From Sphingobacterium griseoflavum (GTDB lineage: Bacteria > Bacteroidota > Bacteroidia > Sphingobacteriales > Sphingobacteriaceae), in assembly GCF_014653155.1 (NCBI RefSeq), contig NZ_BNAF01000005.1, forward strand, positions 265,719 to 329,718: DNA of 64,000 bases, written 5' to 3'. Below the pieces are notes generated by a model that was not told the DNA's origin, did not search any database, and saw only the letters and a list, made by a program, of their open reading frames with translations. Shown one piece after another: positions 1 to 9,636 of the stretch. Position numbers and translations under genes: made by a program. Position 1 is the stretch's first letter, and every line of letters begins with the position of its first letter.

Positions 1-3000
1 CCCTACTACTTCAAGCATTACCAGACGGAGGACGGTCTAGCCCATAATTCGGTGAGCGCGGTCATGCAAGATCGAAAAGGTATGATGTGGGTGGCCACAC
101 GGGGAGGCTTGAATCGATTCGATGGATATACGTTTAAAAGTTTCCATAATAACAGCAATCGATTTGGTTATCTGGGAAATAATGTCATTACCGCGCTAGC
201 GGAAGATCGGGATGGTGTTTTGTGGGTGGCTACGGGCAGAGGAATTTACAGATACGATCCGTTCCAAGAAGTTTTTACCGTTCTAGATGCCGCACCACGC
301 ACCTACATCAGCCATTTACAGATTGATAAGGAGAATAATTTATGGTTTTCACTAAATGCTGAACTTCATAAATATGATATTGGTATGGACCGGCTCGAAA
401 ACTTGAAAATACCAGCTTCCTGTATAACGATAGCCGAAGAGGAGGGGAAATTGTGGGTCGGTAACCATTCCGGTTATATTACAGTGTATGATATTGCAAC
501 AGGAAGCCACGTGCGCCTTTCTGTATTAGACTCCAACATCCCGCCTAATTTACGATCGATCAGTAAAATAGTATTCGCGAATGATAAACAGGTATTGATA
601 GGCTGTTTTAAACAAGGATTGAAGTGTTACGATCGGTCGACAGGAATAATCGAATCGTTGCAGCTGCGCGAGCAGGACAACAGTGCGATTTACGTACGCG
701 ACATCGGCTTGTCCACAAAGGACGAGTGCTGGGTGGCAACAGAATCTGGAATTTATATCTATAATCTAAAAACGGGTGAGCATTTAAATTTGCGGAAACA
801 TACCGATGACCCTTATGCATTGGCGGATAATGCAGTATACAGCGTGTATAGAGATCGGCAAGGCGGTATGTGGGCGGGAACTTTTTTCGGAGGTTTGCAT
901 TATTACTCGCCCGATAATGCTCGTTTTAAAAAATATTATCCCGTTGCAGGTGTCAATTCCCTTTCTGGAAGCGCCGTTCGGGAACTCAGTCCCGACAAGG
1001 AGGGCAATTTATGGATCGGGACAGAGGATGGTGGCTTAAATAAGTTGAATCTTACGCGATGCGAATTTACCAATTACCTATCTTCCAGCAACCCTTCCGT
1101 TATTCCGTATCCCAATATCCATGGTTTGTTGGCGTATGGCGGCCAGTTGCTATTTGGTCCTTACTACAATGGTTTGGAAATCATGGATATTCGGCGCGGG
1201 GTGGTAACAGACCGGTTTAAGTTGGTCGGTGAGAAAGGAGGGCCCACCAGTGATTTTGTGCTTTCCATCTACAGAACTCGTGACAACCAGATTTTGGTAG
1301 GTACGGGATATGGTGGATCAGGATTATTTGTGTTTGATCCGAAAAACAAGACCATGAAGCGTGTTCCGCAGATACCGACGGATAGCTATGTTTTCGATAT
1401 TTGCGAAGACACAGATGGCAATATTTGGACTGGCAGTGTCAATAGGGGAGCCTACTTTTATCATCCCAAAACAGGTAAAAGTGGTAATATACGCTTTGCT
1501 GACCAGATCGATGGTTCGTATACAAATGAGTTTGCCGTGCACGGGATTTATGAAGATAGCGACCGCTTTCTGTGGTTTACCACTGGCGGCGGAGGCTTAA
1601 TGAAAGTTGATCGAAGCGGAAAGATCGTCCGGAGGTTTACCGTGGAGAACGGGCTGCCTACCAACCTCCTATTTCGCACCTTGGAAGATGATAAAGGACG
1701 GCTATGGGTAAGTTCATTGAAAGGTCTGATCTGTTTGGACCGAAAGACCGAGAAAATAAAGGTATATACCAAAGCCAACGGCTTGATTACTGACCAGTTC
1801 AATTTCAGTTCGGCGTATAGGGATCAGGAAGGAAGGATGTATTTTGGTTCTGTAAAAGGAATGATTGTGTTCAATCCGAAAGATTTCGAAAAAACGGGTG
1901 AAGGTCCGGCGACTTACATAACGGGTTTTCAGATCAACAATAAAGAAGTGGTACCAGGCGTGGACAAGAGCCCCTTGCAGCGCTCCGTTCTTTATACCGA
2001 CACCATTGAACTGAATTACTTGCAAAACAATTTTAGCATTGAGTTTGCCGCATTGAATTATGCTTCTCCAGAAGTGACCCGTTACGAATACTTTATGGAA
2101 GGCGTGGATCGCAAGGGGACGTATCTGAGCCGTAACAGGAAAGCCTATTTTACCGATCTTTCTCCAGGGGAATACACCTTTAGTGTGCAGGCAAAGTGCA
2201 ACGTCGGAAGCTGGATCGGTAAGGAGCGACGATTGCATATCAAGATTCTGCCACCTTATTGGCAAACGACCTATGCTTATGCCACGTATATGCTTGTGGC
2301 GATTCTCACATTGTTTTTTATCGTTCGCTATTACCACCTTTACCTGCAAAGAAAACACAGACAGAAGATCAGGCTTTTTGAGCATGAGCGAGAGAAGGAT
2401 ATCTATCGGGCGAAAATCGAGTTTTTTACGAATATAGCACATGAGATCCAAACGCCCATTACCTTGATTCTTGGGCCTATAGAACTTATGGTCCATCGTG
2501 TAAAGGATGAGGCAATGAAGAAAAGCCTAACGATGGTACAGCGCAATGCGAAGCGTTTGGTCGAGCTAACAGGGCAGCTTTTGGATTTTCGGAAGACTGA
2601 AATCCACCAATTTGGTTTGAACTTCGTGCATACCAATGTCAGTGCATTGTTGCAAGAGCAAGTCGCAAATTTCAGGGCGGAAGCGGATCAAAAAGGCATT
2701 GATCTAGCTACCCATATGCCGCAAGATCCTCTCGAAGCCTTTGCCGATAAAGAGGCGTTGGTGAAAATCTTCAGTAACTTACTTTCCAATGCGGTAAAAT
2801 ATGCATCTGCTAAAGTGGATGTCGAAATCTTCGTGTCCAAAGAAACAGAAGAGACATTTACAATATTGGTGAGCAATGATGGTAAAGGAATTCCAATTGG
2901 GATGCGCGAACGGGTGTTTGAACCGTTTTTCAGATTACGTGGTAACAACCAGCCAGGAACAGGCATAGGTCTATCCTTGGCAAAGTCCTTAACCGAACTA

Positions 3001-3114
3001 CATAACGGAACATTAAGGCTCTTGCCGGCTAAAGGACAAATTGTCGTTTTTGAGTTGGTTTTACCCATGCGTCAGAAGTTTGAATTTAAATTAAGTAACT
3101 GGAAAAAGATTTAA
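1..3114 (+). CDS. Propeller-type two-component sensor histidine kinase (5' partial)
   Basis: The reading frame is open from base 1, so the start and signal peptide lie left of the window. The visible part begins inside the first repeat of the periplasmic two-component-regulator propeller and shows many copies of the W-V-A-T/G-T-x-x-G-G-L pattern typical of these blades. A Y_Y_Y domain follows (about nt 2000-2250), then one membrane segment (about nt 2266-2340). The kinase core has the H-box NIAHEIQTP with the phospho-accepting His at nt 2440-2442, the N-box SNLLSNAVKYAS, the G1 box SNDGKGIP and the G2 box GTGIGLSLAK. In classical hybrid systems of Bacteroidota the receiver and AraC output domains follow on the same chain; here the chain stops after the ATPase domain and those domains are encoded by the next gene, 4 nt downstream. 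It probably senses an oligosaccharide and controls a polysaccharide locus to the left. That role is inferred from the family. Confidence 0.93.
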   Translation, partial: PYYFKHYQTEDGLAHNSVSAVMQDRKGMMWVATRGGLNRFDGYTFKSFHNNSNRFGYLGNNVITALAEDRDGVLWVATGRGIYRYDPFQEVFTVLDAAPRTYISHLQIDKENNLWFSLNAELHKYDIGMDRLENLKIPASCITIAEEEGKLWVGNHSGYITVYDIATGSHVRLSVLDSNIPPNLRSISKIVFANDKQVLIGCFKQGLKCYDRSTGIIESLQLREQDNSAIYVRDIGLSTKDECWVATESGIYIYNLKTGEHLNLRKHTDDPYALADNAVYSVYRDRQGGMWAGTFFGGLHYYSPDNARFKKYYPVAGVNSLSGSAVRELSPDKEGNLWIGTEDGGLNKLNLTRCEFTNYLSSSNPSVIPYPNIHGLLAYGGQLLFGPYYNGLEIMDIRRGVVTDRFKLVGEKGGPTSDFVLSIYRTRDNQILVGTGYGGSGLFVFDPKNKTMKRVPQIPTDSYVFDICEDTDGNIWTGSVNRGAYFYHPKTGKSGNIRFADQIDGSYTNEFAVHGIYEDSDRFLWFTTGGGGLMKVDRSGKIVRRFTVENGLPTNLLFRTLEDDKGRLWVSSLKGLICLDRKTEKIKVYTKANGLITDQFNFSSAYRDQEGRMYFGSVKGMIVFNPKDFEKTGEGPATYITGFQINNKEVVPGVDKSPLQRSVLYTDTIELNYLQNNFSIEFAALNYASPEVTRYEYFMEGVDRKGTYLSRNRKAYFTDLSPGEYTFSVQAKCNVGSWIGKERRLHIKILPPYWQTTYAYATYMLVAILTLFFIVRYYHLYLQRKHRQKIRLFEHEREKDIYRAKIEFFTNIAHEIQTPITLILGPIELMVHRVKDEAMKKSLTMVQRNAKRLVELTGQLLDFRKTEIHQFGLNFVHTNVSALLQEQVANFRAEADQKGIDLATHMPQDPLEAFADKEALVKIFSNLLSNAVKYASAKVDVEIFVSKETEETFTILVSNDGKGIPIGMRERVFEPFFRLRGNNQPGTGIGLSLAKSLTELHNGTLRLLPAKGQIVVFELVLPMRQKFEFKLSNWKKI

Positions 3115-3118
3115 AAAT

Positions 3119-3886
3119 ATGAAGCACAAGATTCTGATCGTTGACGACAACGAAGAGATCCTAGAATTTTTATCGCAGGTGCTTGAAGATAGGTATTGCT
3201 TGTATACCGCGAAAGATGGGGAAGAAGCTCGGCAGGTACTGGATATGCAGGTGGTAGACCTTGTCGTTTCGGATATCATGATGCCTGGCATCGATGGTTT
3301 TGAACTTTGTGAGCTGATCAAATCTAATGTAGATTATTGCCACATACCGGTGGTGCTGTTGACAGCCAAGAACACGTACGACGCCCATATTGCGGGTCTT
3401 GAAGTGGGAGCAGACTTATACATACAGAAGCCCTTTTCGCCAGAATTGCTACAGCTACAGCTTGCTAATTTGCTGGGTAACCGCTTGAAGATAAAAATGC
3501 ATTTCGCGAGCTCGCCATTTGAGGATGTACGGGTGATGGCACACTCCAAAACCGATGAAGCATTTTTAAAAAAGCTGGATACCTTTATTCGGATGAATTT
3601 GGATGATACCGCCCTTCATATCGATCAATTAGCCGACCATATGAACATGAGCAGGCCTACCTTTTATCGAAAAATTAAATCGATCTCTGATCTCACGCCG
3701 AAAGAACTTATTGATCTGACCCGTTTGAAAAAGGCGACGAAACTAATCGCGCAAAATGCGTACACCATGTCGGAAATTTCCAAAATGGTTGGTTATAGCA
3801 GTCAAAGTTTATTTAATAAGAATTTTCAACGATATTTCCAGGTATCTCCTCAGGGGTATATGAACTCGCTCGATAAAGAGTCTTGA
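3119..3886 (+). CDS. Response regulator, receiver plus AraC-type DNA-binding domain
   Basis: The 255-residue protein has a receiver domain (about residues 4-115) with the acidic pair in ILIVDDNEE, the phospho-acceptor Asp in VVSDIMMPGIDGF and the conserved Lys in YIQKPFSPE. A C-terminal AraC/XylS helix-turn-helix domain (about residues 150-250) contains SRPTFYRKIKSISDLTP and the second helix pair around GYSSQSLFNKNF. This is the part normally fused to the C-terminus of hybrid two-component sensors in Bacteroidota. The start ATG lies 4 nt after the kinase stop and follows an A-rich stretch with GGAAAAAG, so the two genes are surely co-transcribed. Removing one base before the ATG would join the two frames, so a recent frameshift cannot be excluded, although clean ends on both proteins favour a true split. 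Confidence 0.92.
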   Translation: MKHKILIVDDNEEILEFLSQVLEDRYCLYTAKDGEEARQVLDMQVVDLVVSDIMMPGIDGFELCELIKSNVDYCHIPVVLLTAKNTYDAHIAGLEVGADLYIQKPFSPELLQLQLANLLGNRLKIKMHFASSPFEDVRVMAHSKTDEAFLKKLDTFIRMNLDDTALHIDQLADHMNMSRPTFYRKIKSISDLTPKELIDLTRLKKATKLIAQNAYTMSEISKMVGYSSQSLFNKNFQRYFQVSPQGYMNSLDKES

Positions 3887-3974
3887 TCTCTAGTTGGTTA
3901 CAGCCTGCCCCTGATGTACGTCGTCGGTCATTTTCAATACCCGATAAAAATCTTTATTTTCGTGTTTTTACGGT

Positions 3975-5891
3975 ATGGATTATTTTGACGGACTTTCCAG
4001 TTTGTTGCTTGAAGAGCAAAACTATGACCGAAGTATGCATGAGATCTTATTAAAAAGAAGTCATGTACAAGAAAGGAAAGCACAAGGGGTAACTTGGTTT
4101 CCCGTTGCCATGGTTCATAGCGAGCTGGGAAGAGGCGATTACCTGAACATCACTGTGCAAAAAAGCAACAACTTGGGCGAAGCACACCGTTTTCGTTTCG
4201 GTATGCCCGTGGCACTATTTTCAAACTTTAGTCCAGATGATGATCGCGTTTATGGAACAATATCCTACATAGGCGCGGATAGGATGCAAATTGCCTTACG
4301 TGTCGACGAGGCACCGGACTGGATCCGTCGCGGTAAAATTGGCGTCGATTTGTTATTCGATGAAAATGCATACCGTGAGATGCACCAAGCGCTAAGACGT
4401 GCCAAAGAACTTCGCGGTGATCTCACACAAGGCAAACTGATCCGGCAGATCTTAGGTGAAGAAGTGGTAAGTGCTAACGCAAGCGAGGCTGTGCTAGCGG
4501 ATAACCCTACCTTAAATATCAGCCAAAACCGGGCCATTGCGCATATTTTGGGTGAGAGCCCAATCAGTATTTTGCACGGGCCTCCCGGAACCGGTAAAAC
4601 CACCACATTAATCCATGCCGTTCACGCTTTATGGAAGCAAACGAAAAAGCAAATTTTATTAGTTGCGCCGAGTAATACCGCGGTGGATCTCCTTACCGAA
4701 CGTTTGGACAATGTGGGCATGTCTGTTGTGCGTATCGGTAACCCCGTGCGCGTTTCTCCACACTTACAGCAGCTTAGTTTGGATGCTCAGGTTAGCAGCC
4801 ATGCAGCACAGAAGGAATTGAAAAGCTTGGTGAAGCAAGCGAATGCCTATCTTGATATGGCGCACAAATACAAGCGTAACTTTGGACATGCGGAGCGCGA
4901 GCAACGCAAAGCTTTATTTACTGAAGCCCGCAAATTACGAACGGAGATAGATCGCCTACAGGACTTTATGAGCAACGATATTCTTGATAAGGCCCACGTC
5001 ATTACGGCTACATTAGTTGGGGCTAACCATTATGCTGTTCGCGATCGAAAATATGCTGCCACATTCATTGACGAAGCAGCACAGGCGCTGGAGCCAGCTT
5101 GTTGGATTGCGCTGTTAAAGGCAGAAAAAATCGTCTTGGCTGGAGACCATTGCCAATTGCCCCCAACCGTCAAGTCCAGTAAAAAAAGCCATGAAGGACT
5201 ATATGTAACGCTATTTGAAAAGCTTATGGCAATTTATCCAAAGCAGGTTTCGCTACTCGACGTGCAGTATCGCATGAACACCGCCATCATGACATATCCA
5301 TCATCCGTATTATACGGCAACAAGCTGCAAGCATCTCCTCAAGTTGCTGACAGGAGGTTGCGCAGCGACGATGCTCCCGTAGTTTTTATCGACACCGCTG
5401 GTGCAGGCTTCGAAGAAACGGAAGATGATGGCGCTATCGCAAACGTTGAAGAAGCTATGTTTGTGCACAAACATCTGTTGGAAACTGCGATGAATCTGAA
5501 CGCGTCGTATGGCACAGATTCCTTTCCGAGTATTGGCGTTATTGCACCCTATAGAAAGCAAACCCACTTGTTAAAGGAACTTATACAGAACGATGCAGCG
5601 ATACAGCCTTTTATCCATGCCATTCAGATCAATACCATTGACAGCTTTCAGGGACAGGAAAAAGATATTATATACATCAGCTTAACACGCACAAATGAAA
5701 GACAACAAATCGGATTCCTGCAGGATGTACGTCGAATGAACGTTGCAATGACACGCGCAAAGAAAAAACTCATTGTAATAGGTGACAGTGTTACCATTGG
5801 CCAGCACCCTTTCTACAAGGGGTTTATCGATTACGTCGAATCGATCCACCAATACCGCACGGTGTGGGAGTGGGGCATGGGTATAGGCTAG
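3975..5891 (+). CDS. SF1 helicase, UPF1/IGHMBP2-like
   Basis: A 638-residue superfamily 1 helicase of the UPF1/SMUBP2/DNA2 group, expected to unwind DNA or RNA with ATP. Visible motifs in order: Walker A GPPGTGKTTT (from residue 202), motif II as DEAAQ (Asp366), motif III GDHCQLPPTVKS, motif IV/V around QYRMN and TIDSFQGQEKDIIYIS, and motif VI VAMTRAKKKLIVIGD. The N-terminal 190 residues form the beta-barrel-like region usual in IGHMBP2-type bacterial proteins, so length and architecture look complete. It stands alone: the preceding gene ends 88 bp upstream and the following gene is a differently oriented function in a separate probable unit. A TATTTTCG sequence just before the ATG resembles a degenerate Bacteroidota -7 box. 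The biological role of these bacterial proteins is poorly known. Confidence 0.92.
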   Translation: MDYFDGLSSLLLEEQNYDRSMHEILLKRSHVQERKAQGVTWFPVAMVHSELGRGDYLNITVQKSNNLGEAHRFRFGMPVALFSNFSPDDDRVYGTISYIGADRMQIALRVDEAPDWIRRGKIGVDLLFDENAYREMHQALRRAKELRGDLTQGKLIRQILGEEVVSANASEAVLADNPTLNISQNRAIAHILGESPISILHGPPGTGKTTTLIHAVHALWKQTKKQILLVAPSNTAVDLLTERLDNVGMSVVRIGNPVRVSPHLQQLSLDAQVSSHAAQKELKSLVKQANAYLDMAHKYKRNFGHAEREQRKALFTEARKLRTEIDRLQDFMSNDILDKAHVITATLVGANHYAVRDRKYAATFIDEAAQALEPACWIALLKAEKIVLAGDHCQLPPTVKSSKKSHEGLYVTLFEKLMAIYPKQVSLLDVQYRMNTAIMTYPSSVLYGNKLQASPQVADRRLRSDDAPVVFIDTAGAGFEETEDDGAIANVEEAMFVHKHLLETAMNLNASYGTDSFPSIGVIAPYRKQTHLLKELIQNDAAIQPFIHAIQINTIDSFQGQEKDIIYISLTRTNERQQIGFLQDVRRMNVAMTRAKKKLIVIGDSVTIGQHPFYKGFIDYVESIHQYRTVWEWGMGIG

Positions 5892-5967
5892 CTTTATGTA
5901 TCCTTGAATGATTCGACTTCATATCATGCTCGAAAAAAAATAATTTTTTTATTTTGATCTGCTTTTC

Positions 5968-5999
5968 TTGCTGTTTGCGGGATTCTTTTCTTAGTTTTG
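5968..5999 (+). promoter_or_regulatory. Candidate promoter of the copper operon
   Basis: A perfect TAnnTTTG -7 box (TAGTTTTG, 5992-5999) lies 28 nt before the start of the next gene, with a TTG at 5968-5970 at 21-nt spacing. This fits the promoter consensus established for Bacteroides and Flavobacterium. No regulator site was recognised. Confidence 0.45.
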
Positions 6000-6027
6000 T
6001 TTCAATTTTTTCAACAATAAACAGGTC

Positions 6028-6417
6028 TTGAAAGTTTTTTGTACATATTTTTTGCTGATCGCACTGACATTGCAATCTTTTTATCGCAGTATGCTAACTG
6101 TCGATTATCAGATGAATTTGCCGGCATACTTGGCCAAATGTATCAATAAGGATAGACCAGAGCTGCATTGCAATGGACAATGTGTCTTAATGAAAAAGCT
6201 CAAAGAACAAGAGAAAAAGGATGCCAAAAAGAACATGCTCGTGTACGAAACGAGTGCGTTGTATGTACACAAAGAACGCTTCACGTTTTCCATCCAATCA
6301 ACGGTTGCAGACATTTCCCCGATCTCTTTCTTCTTTTATGCAGAAAATTACAGCTTTGACCACAACCAATCCGTATTTCGTCCTCCCGTATCTTCTTCCC
6401 GTATAGAAAACGTTTAA
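6028..6417 (+). CDS. Small membrane protein with CxxxC metal-binding-like motif
   Basis: A 129-residue protein with an N-terminal hydrophobic segment (residues 3-19) followed by a Cys/His-rich patch in which Cys38, His47, Cys48 and Cys52 are arranged as C-x9-C-x3-C (HCNGQCVLMKKL). I have seen this pattern in small hypothetical proteins of Bacteroidota next to metal-related TonB receptors, but no function is established to my knowledge. The start is a TTG; the first ATG is at codon 22 and would remove the hydrophobic segment, so TTG was kept. The thiol patch and its position as first gene of a likely copper operon suggest a role in copper sensing, binding or export. That is inference. A 235-bp gap with no recognisable gene separates it from the next member, so co-transcription is likely but not certain. 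Confidence 0.75.
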   Translation: MKVFCTYFLLIALTLQSFYRSMLTVDYQMNLPAYLAKCINKDRPELHCNGQCVLMKKLKEQEKKDAKKNMLVYETSALYVHKERFTFSIQSTVADISPISFFFYAENYSFDHNQSVFRPPVSSSRIENV

Positions 6418-6652
6418 TTCGATTATCATATTCCTTTCTGAACAACATACATGGTTGTTGGACTGTTTATGGTATACTGATTTAGCGGTTCAAGGGGCGT
6501 TTCTAAACTACGTAGTGTAAATCTTTATTGGGGTATTTATCATCTGATAGATATATTTAATTTCATATTAAAGGCTAGCCTAAGCGGCTTTAACATGCCC
6601 ACTACAGCATACGCTACGAGTTGATTTCCTATAGTAGACAAGCGTTTCATTC

Positions 6653-7576
6653 ATGAAATTATTGATGATGACCAGCGCCATCTTATGCATGGCCATTTCG
6701 TCCTGTACCAAGGACAAGACAGATTACAAAGCAGAAATAGATACCGCTGTTACGGAGCACCTGCAGTTCAAAGAGGCAGCTCGCTTTGTTAAAGACGGCT
6801 ATACTATTCGCATTAATACGTTAAACGGCACCTTTTACAAAGGCTATAACGAAGTGCGCGTCACGCTGGAACAAGGAAGTTCTGCCGTCCAACCCGAAGA
6901 GGTTTATTGTCTACCAATATTTACTGACGCGCAGGCGCAGCAGACAACGGGGCCGCATGGCTATAAGCTGCAACAGCAGGTGGATAGTGGATATTTCTCG
7001 AGTTACATCGTGTTTACCGAGGAAAGCCAAGTGGGGGGCGAATGGCAGTTGTATATGCGTTTTAGCATCGGTGGAACGACGTACCGGTTGAACGAACCTG
7101 TCCAAGTGGTGCAGCAAGCGAATAAAAACTTGAACATGACGCGCTTTACCGGTAGCGATGGAGAGCTTTACGTCATAGCGTTGATTTCGCCCCAAAAACC
7201 TCGTATAGCTGAAAACCAGCTTGTTGCAGGTATTTATAGGTTTAACCGAGCCATCGGCACGCCCGCCCCTGCGGAATTTCCCGATCCAGAACAGTTTTCT
7301 TACGAAGTTGTGCAAGGCTATACCCTAAAACTTGACCCCCGTATGCCGGAGCCGTCGATGGGCAACCATAGCTCACCAAACAATGAAGATCTAAACCAGC
7401 GAGACGATGGACGCTATTATGGCGTGGTGAACTATACGATGACTGGTAATTGGACCTTAAACTTCATTTTGTTGAACCAGCTAGGTGAAGCCGTAAAAGG
7501 CACGGTTGTGCCCAATGACTTTACTCCAGGTGTCAACGGTGTGAAAAGTGAATTGTATTTGGATATTTTATTTTGA
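6653..7576 (+). CDS. YtkA/FixH-like lipoprotein, probable metal-binding
   Basis: A 307-residue lipoprotein with a short signal peptide and lipobox ending in SSC (Cys18). After it come two immunoglobulin-like halves. The C-terminal half contains MPEPSMGNHSSPN (Met231, Met236, His239), then Y-G-V-V-N-Y-T-M-T-G-N-W-T-L-N-F. That is the layout of YtkA/FixH-like domains, in which a Met/His cluster is followed by a beta strand pair around G-x-W. Such Met/His clusters often bind copper. Its stop codon overlaps by one base the ATG of the TonB-dependent receptor, so the two are translationally coupled. By position it may pass metal to or from the receptor. The family assignment is by motif and layout only. 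Confidence 0.8.
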   Translation: MKLLMMTSAILCMAISSCTKDKTDYKAEIDTAVTEHLQFKEAARFVKDGYTIRINTLNGTFYKGYNEVRVTLEQGSSAVQPEEVYCLPIFTDAQAQQTTGPHGYKLQQQVDSGYFSSYIVFTEESQVGGEWQLYMRFSIGGTTYRLNEPVQVVQQANKNLNMTRFTGSDGELYVIALISPQKPRIAENQLVAGIYRFNRAIGTPAPAEFPDPEQFSYEVVQGYTLKLDPRMPEPSMGNHSSPNNEDLNQRDDGRYYGVVNYTMTGNWTLNFILLNQLGEAVKGTVVPNDFTPGVNGVKSELYLDILF

Positions 7577-9570
7577 TGAAGATGAATGCTGTTGCGATCG
7601 TTCCCTTGCTGTTTGTTTCTCTTGTACCGCTTTGCCTTCGCGGACAAGCTGTCGAGAAAGACAGCACGAGATATATTGAAGAAGTTCGTGTACAAGGAAA
7701 GGGGAAAAGGAAAATGGAAACCCCGTTGAAGATGACCATTTCTGTCGATGAATTTTTGGCATCATCGCAGCATATAAGTTTTATCAAACGTGGTGCCTAC
7801 GCTTGGGAGCCATTGCTGAACAACATGGGATCGGAGCGGTCTAATTTGACAATCGACGGCATGCATATTTTCGGCGCCTGCACCGATAAGATGGATCCGA
7901 TCACCTCTTACGTGGAAAGCAACAATTTGGCCACGATAGAAATCAACTTGGGTCAAGCGGGTAGCATGCATGGCGCAACGGTGGCCGGCGGTATCGATCT
8001 AAAACGTAGAAATACAGCGTTCGCTGCGGCCAAAACCTGGTCTGGCGCTTATCAAACGGGTATGGAAGCAAACAATAAGCAATTTTTTAACTTGGGTAAC
8101 GTGGCCTATGCAGATCAACGATTTGTCGCAGAGGGAAGTTTCTCTGTGCGAAAAGCGGGAAACTACAGCGACGGAAATGGTGCCACCGTTAGACATTCGC
8201 AATATAATAAATTCAATAGTTCGGTAGGATTGGCCTATAAAACGAGCGAACAATCCTCCTTACGTCTGGATGCAATCTTCGATAGGGCGAAGGATGTCGG
8301 CTTTCCCGCACTGCCCATGGATCTTTGGCTCTCGCGGGCAATCATTACCTCGGCAACCTACAAGCAATTATTTGAAGCAGGTTTGGTGAAAGCTTGGGAA
8401 TCCAAGGTCTATTACAATGCTATTGAGCATTATATGGATGATACGACGCGTCCCGAAAATTTAGTGCATATGGATATGCCGGGATGGAGCACGACCTATG
8501 GCTTGCTCAGTAAGCTAACCTTGCAACGTGAACGCTACGCTTCCGATATACAGATCAATGCGTTTGAAAATGTTTCCATTGCGGAGATGCGGATGTATCC
8601 ACAAGATCGCAGTCGCCAGACCATGTTTGCCTACAGCTGGCCGTGGGTCACTACGCGCTACGGAGGCCTTTCGATGAACAATAGCTGGGCATTTTCCGAG
8701 ATCAGCCAGATTCATTTTGGGGGATCATTGGGCCTGCATGAGAACTATTCCAAGTACATCGAGTTCAACCGGATCTTTCATCCCGGGGCGTCGCAAAATA
8801 AAACACGGGTACTCCCCAGTTTACACACGCGTTATGAGCTCCAAGTAAAGGATTTCCTTCTCGAAGCGGGATTGGGGTATGGGCATCGGGCACCGTCTGT
8901 ATCGGAAGGCTATGGCTACTACATTTACAACAGCTTTGATCGCTACGATTATATTGGTAACCCGGATTTAAGAAATGAAGTTTCTTACGAAGGTAACGCA
9001 CGCATAAGCTATAGAAAGGAAAAGTTTAATGTGGATGCGCAAGCCAATTACTTCCATATAAGGCATTACATCATCGGACGGATATTGGGCCTTGGAAGCC
9101 CGATGAATTACCAGTCTGTGGGCGTAAAAGGTTATACCTCTCTTCGGTATGCCCGCCTTTTCAATGTGTCAGTTAAAGGCGATTACACGATCTCAAAGCA
9201 TCTGCATTGGAATGGCATATTGACCTATGCGCGTGCACAGGACGATAATGGTGGAAACCTGCCCTTTATCCGGCCATTGAGTTATCAAACGGCACTCCAT
9301 TATGGGCACGGACCGTTTGGACTGCAGACGGCTGTAAATGGCGACTTTCTGCATCGAAACTACAGTCCAGAATTTGGTGAGGATCAAACACCAGCCTACA
9401 CCATCTGGAATATATCCGCAGATTACAGTTTCGCACTAATGAAATGGAAAGGAAACCTGCAAGTGGGGGCTGAAAATATTTTTGATGCCTATTACAGTAC
9501 ATATGCCGACTGGGGAAATATTCCTCGTATGGGAAGGAATGTCTTTGCTTCCCTGCGGATCAGCTTTTAG
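7576..9570 (+). CDS. TonB-dependent copper receptor, OprC-like
   Basis: A 664-residue outer-membrane receptor with a signal peptide ending near LRGQA, a plug domain (about residues 35-150) and a beta-barrel ending in the aromatic residue Phe. The plug carries CTDKM (Cys102, Met106) and the barrel HYM (His285, Met287). This CxxxM plus HxM combination matches the four copper ligands described in the Pseudomonas OprC structure, so copper import is the most likely role. No carboxypeptidase-like N-domain is present, unlike the nutrient receptors of the SusC type. A TTG lies directly before the ATG and could also serve as start; the ATG overlapping the previous stop (TGATG) was preferred. Followed by MbnP-like and MbnH-like genes, which are also copper-linked. 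Confidence 0.9.
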   Translation: MKMNAVAIVPLLFVSLVPLCLRGQAVEKDSTRYIEEVRVQGKGKRKMETPLKMTISVDEFLASSQHISFIKRGAYAWEPLLNNMGSERSNLTIDGMHIFGACTDKMDPITSYVESNNLATIEINLGQAGSMHGATVAGGIDLKRRNTAFAAAKTWSGAYQTGMEANNKQFFNLGNVAYADQRFVAEGSFSVRKAGNYSDGNGATVRHSQYNKFNSSVGLAYKTSEQSSLRLDAIFDRAKDVGFPALPMDLWLSRAIITSATYKQLFEAGLVKAWESKVYYNAIEHYMDDTTRPENLVHMDMPGWSTTYGLLSKLTLQRERYASDIQINAFENVSIAEMRMYPQDRSRQTMFAYSWPWVTTRYGGLSMNNSWAFSEISQIHFGGSLGLHENYSKYIEFNRIFHPGASQNKTRVLPSLHTRYELQVKDFLLEAGLGYGHRAPSVSEGYGYYIYNSFDRYDYIGNPDLRNEVSYEGNARISYRKEKFNVDAQANYFHIRHYIIGRILGLGSPMNYQSVGVKGYTSLRYARLFNVSVKGDYTISKHLHWNGILTYARAQDDNGGNLPFIRPLSYQTALHYGHGPFGLQTAVNGDFLHRNYSPEFGEDQTPAYTIWNISADYSFALMKWKGNLQVGAENIFDAYYSTYADWGNIPRMGRNVFASLRISF

Positions 9571-9636
9571 TTGCGCCGTCAAACCGTTCCCATATGGATA
9601 CAAAAACAAAATCAATAAAAATTAAAATCAATAACA

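Noticed and set aside
1714..2496. 260-residue minus-strand frame opposite the sensor kinase
   Set aside because: Antisense shadow of a well-supported kinase gene.
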